Source of the DNA: CANHCC01 sp040381555
GTDB taxonomy: Bacteria > Bacteroidota > Bacteroidia > J057 > RFSG01
Length of the DNA: 13,088 bases
NCBI GenBank assembly: GCA_040381555.1
Contig: JBEIHC010000079.1
Span: 1 to 13,088 of the forward strand
Direction: 5' to 3'
The notes under the pieces are model-generated. The model was not told where the DNA came from and did not search any database. It saw only the letters and a program-made list of their open reading frames with translations. Positions 6,426-13,088 of the stretch are shown one piece after another (positions within the stretch are counted from its first letter, which is position 1; each line of letters begins with the position of its first letter). Made by a program: the position numbers and the translations under genes.

Positions 6426-8054
6426 ATGCCTGTTTCTAACACTCAAGATACCCATTGGCTACCGTCTGGAATGTTCCTGCCCGGTAGTAACGAAGAATGG
6501 AAAGACCTGATAATTAAAGAATTAAAAGGTATTTCATACGACACTCTCCAGTCCCAAACTGAGGATGGAATTCTTTTGAACCCCATTAATACACAGGATG
6601 TAGAAAAATCCATCCCGTACTTCTCTGATCCGGCCTGGTTCGAATTTTTACGAAATATTAAGCCTCCTAATCTACGGACGCTTCAATCTGCAACAAATGT
6701 TTTCGACCAGGAAAAAGAATCCAATTTTTCAACGGATACTCTTTGTCTGGCCATTTCAGATTTCGGATCAATTCCAAAAGAACTGTTTCAGCCTCATTCT
6801 TCCTACTGGGTTGATATGCGCTTTCCCTATCAGGCTGATCAGGTAGATCAACTACTTCATGCTGGTAATAAAGGATTCGGCCGATGGGATTTAGCTGGAG
6901 TCCCGATGCACACCCAATGGCCTGCTGATTTTTCCCCCTATGCATTTCGAGCTGATTTGTATCATCATCAGGGAAGTAATGGTACTCAAGAAATTGCTTG
7001 GGTATTACATGATTTGGTGCAATGGCTGCATGAATGGACTGAGAAAGGATTCAGTGTAGAACAAGTCCAGTCCCTCATTCATTTTCGTTTCTCCCTTGGC
7101 ACAGAACTTATTGGGTCGGTAGCAAAAATTCGAGCCTTTCGTGGTTTGTATTTCCGACTTATGAAGCAGTACGGAATTGAAAACCCTCTGCAGCCTCAAA
7201 TTCTTACGGATGAATCTTTGCGTTACTATTCTTCCTTAGATTCATACAATAATGTTTTGCGTGCCGGAACGGGTGCATTTGCTGCTTTGTCTTCTGGTTG
7301 CACAACTTTTGAGATTCATCCTTTTTCTCCATCCGGGTCAGAGGAAACCGGCAATAGATTAAGTAGGAACCTAATCCGTTTGTTGAAAGAAGAAAGCCAG
7401 GTAGGCCGTACTGCAGATCCTTTGGGTGGGTCATGGGCATTAGAATCCTATACCTGGCAGCTGATGCAAGAGGCAGAAAAATTGCTTCTGAATACAGAGG
7501 CGCAAGGGAATTTAGCCGATTCTTTCAAACACAATATTTTAGAACAGACGAGAGTTCAACTTTCTCAAAGTTTTAACAAAGGAAAAACAAGATTGATTGG
7601 TGTAAACTATCAGGCAGCCCGATATTCTGTCGCGCCCAATGTTTTTTCTTTCCAAGGTATGCCTCAGCCTTTATTTAGATTGGCCGAACCCTTTGAACAA
7701 ATGCAGTCCGCTGCGCACTCTTTGCCCGGGTATTCAATCGAATTTTTGTGCCCGGAGAAATTATGCCAGGCTCGAGCAGATTTTATCCGGCAGTTTATGG
7801 GCGTTTGTGGTTTGTACCAATCGAATGATCGATCTTCCCTTTGTATTGTTTGCGGAAAAGACGAAGATTATACTACCCAAGAAAATTTAGATAAAATGAG
7901 CACTCTATCTAAGGAGGTTACCCTTGTTTTGGCAGGCAAACCTTCTGAGGGAATTGAGCAGTTGAAAGAGGCAGGTATTCGTGAATTCATCCAGGTAAAT
8001 TCAGACAGAATTGCTCTGGGGAAATCACTACATCAATGGATGCAACAGGCATAA
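6426..8054 (+). CDS. mutA: Methylmalonyl-CoA mutase small (beta) subunit
   Basis: The 542-residue protein is the non-catalytic partner of adenosylcobalamin-dependent methylmalonyl-CoA mutase, which interconverts (R)-methylmalonyl-CoA and succinyl-CoA. Its barrel region keeps family elements such as EEWKDLIIKELKGISYDTL near the N-terminus and ADPLGGSWALESYTWQLMQEA, which mirrors the large subunit's DPLGGSFYLEYLT. The C-terminal part (from about residue 440) looks like a degenerate cobalamin-binding domain: it lacks the DxHxxG motif, as expected for the beta subunit. It is somewhat shorter than the well-studied actinobacterial small subunit. The start is the ATG at 6426 (MPVSNTQDTHWL); an upstream TTG at 6411 would place the promoter box inside the gene. 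The large-subunit gene follows 13 bases after the stop, with no terminator between them. Confidence 0.93.
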   Translation: MPVSNTQDTHWLPSGMFLPGSNEEWKDLIIKELKGISYDTLQSQTEDGILLNPINTQDVEKSIPYFSDPAWFEFLRNIKPPNLRTLQSATNVFDQEKESNFSTDTLCLAISDFGSIPKELFQPHSSYWVDMRFPYQADQVDQLLHAGNKGFGRWDLAGVPMHTQWPADFSPYAFRADLYHHQGSNGTQEIAWVLHDLVQWLHEWTEKGFSVEQVQSLIHFRFSLGTELIGSVAKIRAFRGLYFRLMKQYGIENPLQPQILTDESLRYYSSLDSYNNVLRAGTGAFAALSSGCTTFEIHPFSPSGSEETGNRLSRNLIRLLKEESQVGRTADPLGGSWALESYTWQLMQEAEKLLLNTEAQGNLADSFKHNILEQTRVQLSQSFNKGKTRLIGVNYQAARYSVAPNVFSFQGMPQPLFRLAEPFEQMQSAAHSLPGYSIEFLCPEKLCQARADFIRQFMGVCGLYQSNDRSSLCIVCGKDEDYTTQENLDKMSTLSKEVTLVLAGKPSEGIEQLKEAGIREFIQVNSDRIALGKSLHQWMQQA

Positions 8055-8067
8055 AGCATTAAACACA

Positions 8068-10200
8068 ATGAAACCAGACTTACACTTACTTCATACATTA
8101 CCTCAGGAATCAACAAGGGTTGAGACAGTTTTATCCAATACAAAAACTTGGGATACTCCTGAGCAAATTCCACTTGCTCAAGCTTACTCAAAATCCGATT
8201 CACAAAATCTTGCTCATATTCATTTTATCGCCGGCAAACCTCCCTATTTGAGAGGACCTTATGCCTCTATGTTTGTGCGCAAGCCATGGACAATTCGGCA
8301 ATATGCAGGTTTTTCAACTGCTGAAGAGTCCAATGCTTTTTATCGGAGAAATTTAGAAGCGGGTCAGATGGGGCTTTCCGTAGCATTTGATCTCGCAACT
8401 CACAGAGGGTATGATTCTGACCATCCCCGAGTGAAGGGAGATGTGGGGAAAGCCGGTGTAGCCATAGATTCAATTGAGGATATGAAAATTTTGTTTTCTG
8501 GAATTCCTCTGGATAAAATGTCTGTATCTATGACCATGAATGGGGCAGTGCTTCCCATTTTGGCATTTTATATAGTGGCTGCAGAGGAGCAAGGGGTGAG
8601 ACCAGAGCAACTTACCGGAACCATTCAAAATGATATATTAAAAGAATTTATGGTTCGGAATACCTATATCTATCCTCCGGCACCTTCAATGAAAATCATT
8701 TCGGATATATTTGAATATACGGCTCGTCATATGCCCAAGTATAATTCCATCAGTATTTCCGGATATCACATGCAGGAAGCAGGTGCAACCGCAGATATTG
8801 AATTAGCTTACACGCTAGCTGATGGATTGGAATATGTAAAGGCGGGCCTCAAAGCAGGCCTGAGTATTGATGACTTTGCTCCCCGATTATCTTTCTTTTG
8901 GGCCATTGGAATGAATGCCTTTATGGAAGTTGCCAAGATGCGCGCAGCCAGAATGTTGTGGGCCAAAATTATTCAGGGCTTTCATCCATCCAATCCTAAA
9001 TCAATGGCCTTGCGCACCCACTGCCAAACTTCTGGGTGGAGTCTTACAGAGCAGGATCCATTTAATAATATTACCCGAACTTCAGTAGAAGCCTTGGCCG
9101 CAGCCTTGGGACATACTCAATCCCTTCATACCAATGCATTGGATGAAGCAATAGCTCTTCCTACGGATTTTTCCGCGCGTATTGCGCGAAACACACAACT
9201 CTTTTGGCAAGAAGAAACGGGTATTTGCAAAACGGTAGATCCATTAGGCGGGTCTTTTTATTTAGAGTACTTAACTGACCAAATTGCCTCAAAAGCAGGG
9301 AAACTCATGGAGGAAATTGAATCCTTGGGAGGAATGGCTGCTGCAATAGAATCTGGTTTGCCTAAATTAAGAATAGAAGAAGCAGCAGCCAGAAAGCAAG
9401 CTAGAATTGACGCAGGCCAGGAAGTCATTGTGGGAGTGAATAAATATAAAACCAAGGAAGAATCCGAAATGGAAATTCTGGAAGTGGACAATACCGCCGT
9501 GCGTGAGGCTCAGATTAATCGATTAGCAGAATTACGCGCTTCGAGAGATTCGTCAAAAGTTGAAGCAGCTTTGCAAGCTTTAACCCTTGCTGCTTCTTCC
9601 GGGAATGGCAATCTCTTAGATTTAAGTGTACAGGCAGCCCGAGTTCGTGCAACTTTGGGTGAAATTTCCGATGCTCTCGAAAAAGTATTCGGAAGGCATT
9701 CAGCCGTTATTCGAAGTATCTCAGGTGTTTATGCTCAGGAAGCCATGCAATCAGATTCTTTTCAGGTAGCCCAGCAAAGGGTGAGTTCATTTGCTATTCA
9801 GGAAGGTCGTAATCCAAGAATTCTGGTCGCTAAAATGGGGCAGGATGGGCACGATAGAGGCGCTAAAGTCATCGCAACAGCTTTTGCTGATTTAGGCTTT
9901 GATGTAGATATTGCTCCTTTATTTCAAACACCCGAAGAAGTAGCCAAGCAGGCCATAGAAAATGATGTGCATGTGGTGGGAGCTTCTAGTCTTGCTGCCG
10001 GACATAAAACCTTACTACCTGAGTTAATCCAAGAACTTAAGAAATTAGGTCGAGAAGATATTTTGGTAGTAGTAGGAGGGGTTATTCCCAAACAAGATTA
10101 TGATTTTCTTTTTGAAGCTGGGGTAGCAGGCGTTTTTGGCCCCGGAACTGTAATTGCAGAAGCTGCCATTGATATTATCCAACAGCTCGAAGGGAAATGA
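8068..10200 (+). CDS. mutB: Methylmalonyl-CoA mutase large (alpha, catalytic) subunit
   Basis: The 710-residue protein carries the full active site of adenosylcobalamin-dependent methylmalonyl-CoA mutase. Seen directly: Tyr79 in RQYAGFST, Arg197 in FMVRNTYIYPP, His234 in SGYHMQEAGAT, and in the C-terminal cobalamin domain Lys589, Asp593 and His595 of KMGQDGHDRG, where His595 is the expected axial ligand of cobalt. These correspond to Tyr89, Arg207, His244, Lys604, Asp608 and His610 of the Propionibacterium enzyme. The TIM-barrel fills about residues 35-540 and the B12 domain about 575-705, including VVGASSLAAGHK and VVVGGVIP. The ATG at 8068 (MKPDLHLLHTLP) lies 13 bases after mutA and is preferred to an earlier in-frame start that would overlap mutA. 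The final codons overlap meaB by four bases, so the three genes are surely one operon. Confidence 0.98.
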   Translation: MKPDLHLLHTLPQESTRVETVLSNTKTWDTPEQIPLAQAYSKSDSQNLAHIHFIAGKPPYLRGPYASMFVRKPWTIRQYAGFSTAEESNAFYRRNLEAGQMGLSVAFDLATHRGYDSDHPRVKGDVGKAGVAIDSIEDMKILFSGIPLDKMSVSMTMNGAVLPILAFYIVAAEEQGVRPEQLTGTIQNDILKEFMVRNTYIYPPAPSMKIISDIFEYTARHMPKYNSISISGYHMQEAGATADIELAYTLADGLEYVKAGLKAGLSIDDFAPRLSFFWAIGMNAFMEVAKMRAARMLWAKIIQGFHPSNPKSMALRTHCQTSGWSLTEQDPFNNITRTSVEALAAALGHTQSLHTNALDEAIALPTDFSARIARNTQLFWQEETGICKTVDPLGGSFYLEYLTDQIASKAGKLMEEIESLGGMAAAIESGLPKLRIEEAAARKQARIDAGQEVIVGVNKYKTKEESEMEILEVDNTAVREAQINRLAELRASRDSSKVEAALQALTLAASSGNGNLLDLSVQAARVRATLGEISDALEKVFGRHSAVIRSISGVYAQEAMQSDSFQVAQQRVSSFAIQEGRNPRILVAKMGQDGHDRGAKVIATAFADLGFDVDIAPLFQTPEEVAKQAIENDVHVVGASSLAAGHKTLLPELIQELKKLGREDILVVVGGVIPKQDYDFLFEAGVAGVFGPGTVIAEAAIDIIQQLEGK

Positions 10201-11234
10201 AAAACCCTGGGATCAAGCGAAAAGCCTGGAGTATTCCCGATATCCCGGAGATGGCTCAAGCTATTCTCTCGGGAAATATACCTTTTCTGAGTAAAGCAAT
10301 TACTCTGACGGAAAGTACTCGGCCTGATCATCGTCAATATTCAGAGGAATTGATTCAAACCTTAATGCCTCATACGGGTAATGCTATTCGGATTGGAATC
10401 ACAGGAGTACCCGGGGTGGGGAAGAGTTCATTTATCGAGGCATTAGGTCAGCAATTGATACAAGCTGGGCAACGCTTAGCGGTATTGGCGGTAGATCCAA
10501 GCTCTCCACTGAGCGGAGGAAGTATTTTAGGGGATAAAACTCGAATGGAGCAATTGTCTCGAAATCCGAATGCTTATATTCGACCTACTGCCGCAGGTCA
10601 TACCCTCGGAGGCGTTGCTGCTAGAACTCGTGAATCTGTCCTTTTATGCGAAGCCGCTGGTTTTTCCGTTATCTGTATTGAAACCGTTGGGGTTGGTCAA
10701 TCAGAAGTAATGGTAAAGGAAATGACCGACTTTTTCCTCTTGATGATGTTGCCCGGAGCAGGTGATGAGTTACAAGGCATGAAAAAAGGAATTGTGGAAA
10801 TGGCCGACCTGATCGTAATTCATAAAGCAGATGGAGAAATGATAACCAAAGCCAAACGCGCTCAAGTAGATTATCTTCAGGCACTACACTTCATGCCTCC
10901 TCGGTCAGATGCTTGGATTCCAGAAGTATGTCTGGCATCTTCTCTTTCTGGAGAGGGAATCCAACCTATTTGGGAAACCATCCTTCGCTTTCAAAGACAT
11001 ACAATACAAAATGGCAGCTTCAATACCCGCAGAAAAATCCAATCCGGACTATGGTTTCATCATTCACTCGAACTCCTGCTTCAGAATCAGTTGAATGATT
11101 ATCTTCATACAAGTGCAAGTGCTCAGGCTATTCAGAAAAAAGCCTTAGCAGGAGAAATGAATCCTCTGCTTGCTGCCAGAACGATTTTCACAGAATGGGT
11201 ACATTTCAATCAATCTCAATCTCAATCATCCTAA
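10197..11234 (+). CDS. meaB: MeaB/ArgK-type GTPase, methylmalonyl-CoA mutase chaperone
   Basis: The 345-residue protein is a G3E-type P-loop GTPase that assembles and protects methylmalonyl-CoA mutase by gating cofactor loading and release of damaged cobalamin. Seen: Walker A GVPGVGKSS at 70-78 (Lys76), the MeaB signature VDPSSPLSGGSILGDKTRM, the ETVGVGQSE switch region at 162-170, and a G4 element reading HKAD at 209-212. The usual G4 is NKxD, so the guanine-contacting Asn is His here. The C-terminal helical region (HHSLELLLQNQLNDYL) fits the MeaB dimerisation arm. The ATG at 10197 overlaps the mutB stop as ATGA, with GAAGGGA just upstream, suggesting translational coupling. The C-terminus ends in a short hexamer repeat encoding QSQSQSS. 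Older annotations call this family ArgK (LAO/AO transport kinase); the mutase context supports MeaB. Confidence 0.95.
   Translation: MKNPGIKRKAWSIPDIPEMAQAILSGNIPFLSKAITLTESTRPDHRQYSEELIQTLMPHTGNAIRIGITGVPGVGKSSFIEALGQQLIQAGQRLAVLAVDPSSPLSGGSILGDKTRMEQLSRNPNAYIRPTAAGHTLGGVAARTRESVLLCEAAGFSVICIETVGVGQSEVMVKEMTDFFLLMMLPGAGDELQGMKKGIVEMADLIVIHKADGEMITKAKRAQVDYLQALHFMPPRSDAWIPEVCLASSLSGEGIQPIWETILRFQRHTIQNGSFNTRRKIQSGLWFHHSLELLLQNQLNDYLHTSASAQAIQKKALAGEMNPLLAARTIFTEWVHFNQSQSQSS
11211..11228 (+). repeat. Short hexamer tandem repeat at the meaB 3' end
   Basis: The hexamer CAATCT occurs twice (11211-11222), followed by CAATCA, ending six bases before the meaB stop region. It encodes the polar tail Gln-Ser-Gln-Ser. 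Gain or loss of a unit would keep the frame, so any length change would only alter the tail. Confidence 0.5.
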
Positions 11235-11235
11235 T

Positions 11236-11775
11236 ATGAATCTTATGGAATTATTGCCTTTCTTCCTATCTACCCTTGGTGGGTTGCTCAGTGGAGTTTT
11301 AATTTTAATTGCCTTTACTCTTTTTCGCCGAAAGGAAGAGAAGCAGTTGATCACTGAGGCTCAGTTTAAATTGAAAAGAGCCGTTCGTCAACAACTTTTA
11401 CCTCTAAGACTCAGTGCTTATGAAAGGTGTCTGCTGTTTGTTGAACGATGCAATCCGCAGAACCTGATTCCTCGTTCAGATGCCCTGAATAAAACGGTTC
11501 GCCAATTTCACCTTCAGCTTGTGCAGGAAATAAGGGCAGAATTTGAACACAACCTCACGCAACAGTTATACATCAGTGAAAATGCTTGGGCTGAGATTGT
11601 CTCCATGAGGGAGGCTGTAATTACCCTGATTCATAAATGCGCTTCTTCTTTGCCAGAAAATGCACCCGCTCATGAATTAGCTCGAAAAGTGTTGGAGCAA
11701 AGTTCTTTGATATCCAATCCCATATCCCAACAGGCAGCAAGTATTCTTAAAGCAGAGGTTAAGTTACTCTTTTGA
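11236..11775 (+). CDS. Small membrane-anchored protein of a Bacteroidota-specific type
   Basis: The 179-residue protein has one N-terminal membrane segment (about residues 7-30, LLPFFLSTLGGLLSGVLILI) followed by basic RRKEEKQ, so the rest most likely faces the cytoplasm. The soluble part is predicted to be mainly helical and has conserved-looking motifs LSAYERCLLFVERCNPQNLIPR and EIRAEFEHNLTQQLYIS. I recall similar membrane-anchored proteins of unknown function in Bacteroidota (perhaps the DUF7935 family), but this is from memory and unchecked. The ATG at 11236 lies one base after the meaB stop; a second ATG at 11245 is also possible. The position makes it the last gene of the mutase operon, although a functional link with mutase is not shown by the sequence. 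No clear terminator follows it. Confidence 0.8.
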   Translation: MNLMELLPFFLSTLGGLLSGVLILIAFTLFRRKEEKQLITEAQFKLKRAVRQQLLPLRLSAYERCLLFVERCNPQNLIPRSDALNKTVRQFHLQLVQEIRAEFEHNLTQQLYISENAWAEIVSMREAVITLIHKCASSLPENAPAHELARKVLEQSSLISNPISQQAASILKAEVKLLF

Positions 11776-12254
11776 TTGATTTTATTTTGGGGATTTGTTT
11801 GGATTGGATAAATACATTCAATTCATCTGTTTCATCTTTCAATTTGGATCAATTAATTGCTCGATTGTCTCCAGATATCTTTTGTGGATTTTTTGCCTTT
11901 CATGCTATTCATTTTTACCAGTTGAAGATAAAATTTTTCTCAATTCTAGGTTTGTTCACATTCGATTTTCCCGATTCAATCAAATTTGAAATTCAAAGAA
12001 ATGCAGGCTAGTATTCAGTTTTTGAGTGTATTCTATCCTAGTCATTCTCTCATTCTGTTGGATGTCAATTACTTAAGAAAATGTGGATAAGGATAGAGGC
12101 TGTTGGTAATTTTTTGTCCTGAAAATCAGTCGATTATAATCAATTTTTGAAATACTCATTCACCCTGAAAAAATTGTTAACAGGCAAATTTTTTTTTCAG
12201 AAAGATTTGTCCAATTTTAGCCCACAGTAATCAAGTATTAACATAAACTTAATA
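11776..12254. other. AT-rich spacer before dnaA with no convincing gene
   Basis: This 479-base region is strongly T-rich on the + strand. Its short open frames (such as 11772-12011) begin with TTG, have low-complexity Phe/Ile-rich translations and no family resemblance, so I do not call them. It contains one perfect DnaA box (12082-12090), short palindromes (for example GATTATAATC at 12132-12141) and a T-run at 12189-12197. A weak -7-like AAGATTTG lies at 12202-12209, a possible dnaA promoter with one mismatch and a TTG at 12174-12176, whose spacing is longer than normal. No terminator for the preceding operon and no RNA gene is evident. Confidence 0.6.
12082..12090 (-). promoter_or_regulatory. 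Perfect DnaA box upstream of dnaA
   Basis: TGTGGATAA on the + strand is the exact reverse complement of the consensus DnaA box TTATCCACA. It lies 165 bases upstream of the dnaA start, where DnaA boxes often mediate autoregulation. I found no second good match in the spacer, so an origin is not supported on box number alone. Confidence 0.6.
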
Positions 12255-13088
12255 ATGACAGGAGCAGATTATACCGAAGTGTGGGAGAAGTGTCTTGAGA
12301 TAATTAAAGACAACATTAACACACAATCTTTCCGGACCTGGTTTGAACCCATCAAGCCTATCAAGTTAGAAAACAATATTTTAACCATTCAAGTACCAAG
12401 TCAATTCTTCTATGAATGGTTAGAAGAACATTATGTGGGCCTGTTACGCAAAACGATTCGTCAAACTCTGGGTACAGAAGGTCGTTTGGAGTATTCTGTT
12501 ATTGTGGAAAACAACTACGAGGATGGTAAATCTTATGCAGTTTCTTTCCCCACCTCTTCTGTAGAAATCAACCCTAAAAATCCGCCGGTTTCCATGCCGG
12601 TGAATATTTCTCGGGCAATCCCCAATCCATTTGTTATTCCTGGATTGAAGAAAGTCAGTATTGATCCTCAACTCAATCCTGCGTACACTTTTGAGAATTT
12701 TGTAGAAGGGGAAAGTAATCGTATGGCCAGAGCTGCTGCTTTTGCAGCCGCTCAAAAGCCCGGTCAAACTGCCTTCAATCCCATCTTGATTCACTCTAAT
12801 TCTGGGCTCGGGAAAACTCACCTTGTGCAGGCAATTGGGAATCAGGTGAAGCTGAATTTTCCGAATAAAATTGTCCTTTATGTTAATGCCGAGAAATTCA
12901 TCTCTCAATATGTAGAGGCTGTTAAGGATAAAAACATCACAGACTTCCTCAATTTCTATCGTCTGATAGATGTATTGATTGTAGATGATGTACATTTCCT
13001 GGCTGATAAAGAAAAAACCCAAGACGCATTCTTTCATATCTTCAACGAGCTACATCAGGCTAATAAGCAAATTGTTCTAACCTCTGAT
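12255..13088 (+). CDS. dnaA: Chromosomal replication initiator DnaA (3' truncated by window end)
   Basis: The first 278 codons are present and the frame is open at the window edge. Domain I (about 1-85) shows the classic VWEKCLEIIKDNINTQSFRTW start and VPSQFFYEWLEEHY, used for self-association and helicase loading. A linker with Pro/Asn-rich sequence (about 95-140) precedes the AAA+ domain, which begins near LNPAYTFENFVEGESNRMARAAA. Walker B is LIVDDVHFL with Asp244 and Asp245, followed by KEKTQDAFFHIFNEL. The P-loop reads SNSGLGKTHL (Lys187, Thr188): the first glycine of the GxxxxGKT pattern is Ser181. The DNA-binding domain IV lies beyond the window. The ATG at 12255 (MTGADYTEVWEKC) gives the normal N-terminus. 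DnaA opens the origin in its ATP form; a DnaA box upstream suggests autoregulation. Confidence 0.97.
   Translation, partial: MTGADYTEVWEKCLEIIKDNINTQSFRTWFEPIKPIKLENNILTIQVPSQFFYEWLEEHYVGLLRKTIRQTLGTEGRLEYSVIVENNYEDGKSYAVSFPTSSVEINPKNPPVSMPVNISRAIPNPFVIPGLKKVSIDPQLNPAYTFENFVEGESNRMARAAAFAAAQKPGQTAFNPILIHSNSGLGKTHLVQAIGNQVKLNFPNKIVLYVNAEKFISQYVEAVKDKNITDFLNFYRLIDVLIVDDVHFLADKEKTQDAFFHIFNELHQANKQIVLTSD

Noticed and set aside
6338..6442. N-terminal extension of the iron-sulfur protein to 6442
   Set aside because: The extra 35 residues are not family-like, would cover the exact -7 box and poly-A leader, and would overlap the divergent mutA start.
8011..8067. Earlier in-frame start of mutB overlapping mutA
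   Set aside because: The extra residues are the frame-shifted 3' end of mutA and not conserved-looking; the ATG at 8068 gives the expected N-terminal length.
5497..11812. The 15-base sequence ttggattggataaat occurs in the spacer before DUF423 (from about 5497) and after the mutase operon (from about 11799)
   Set aside because: A 15-base match in AT-rich DNA across 13 kb is within reach of chance, there is no shared context or symmetry, and it does not match the DnaA box or a promoter consensus.
11772..12011. Open frames of 64-79 codons after the last mutase-operon gene
   Set aside because: TTG or weak starts, low-complexity Phe/Ile/Asp-rich translation in T-rich DNA, overlapping alternatives in two frames, and no family resemblance.
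12444..13037. Long minus-strand open frame of 197 codons
   Set aside because: It lies antisense to the unmistakable dnaA coding sequence, and its translation shows no recognisable domain; it is a shadow of dnaA.
1..13088. CRISPR arrays, tRNA or rRNA genes, insertion sequences, phage genes
   Set aside because: No regularly spaced repeats, cloverleaf-like segments, transposase or integrase motifs or phage-type genes were seen on either strand.

Overview
This window looks like chromosomal DNA of a member of the Bacteroidota (the exact order cannot be set from sequence alone). The grounds are moderate-to-low GC, near absence of strong Shine-Dalgarno sequences, candidate promoters of the Bacteroidota type (a -7 box TAnnTTTG with a TTTG/TTG box about 20 bases upstream), and protein families typical of that phylum. 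Most of it is ordinary housekeeping and central-metabolism DNA. I saw no prophage, insertion sequence, CRISPR array, tRNA or rRNA.

Layout: positions 1-1526 hold the 3' end of an unrecognised repeat-rich, propeller-like protein and a small secreted, possibly outer-membrane protein. Positions 1656-2849 encode the succinyl-CoA synthetase beta subunit (sucC), closed by a clear hairpin terminator. A 274-base spacer with several small hairpins leads to a superfamily 1 RecD-like helicase (3124-4764), convergent with a LysE-family exporter (4774-5406, minus). After a spacer carrying a GC-rich palindrome comes a DUF423 membrane protein (5563-5946). It shares a bidirectional hairpin terminator with an IscA/HesB-type iron-sulfur protein on the minus strand (5990-6337). 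Positions 6426-11775 are a tight four-gene operon: methylmalonyl-CoA mutase small and large subunits, the MeaB-type GTPase that protects the mutase, and a small membrane-anchored protein. A roughly 480-base AT-rich spacer with one perfect DnaA box precedes dnaA, which runs off the right edge.

Metabolic logic: SucC with a SucD encoded elsewhere makes or uses succinyl-CoA, and the MutA/MutB/MeaB module interconverts succinyl-CoA and methylmalonyl-CoA with adenosylcobalamin. The window therefore holds two enzymes of the succinate-propionate branch, although sucC and the mut operon are separate transcription units.

No obvious new multi-gene system is present. The points most worth a second look are: a 21-base sequence, almost wholly a perfect GC-rich palindrome, present twice 313 bases apart, once in a spacer and once inside the DUF423 coding sequence; a DnaA P-loop whose first glycine is serine; a MeaB G4 motif reading HKAD instead of NKxD; and a promoter-like box so close to the mutA start codon that its mRNA may be leaderless.
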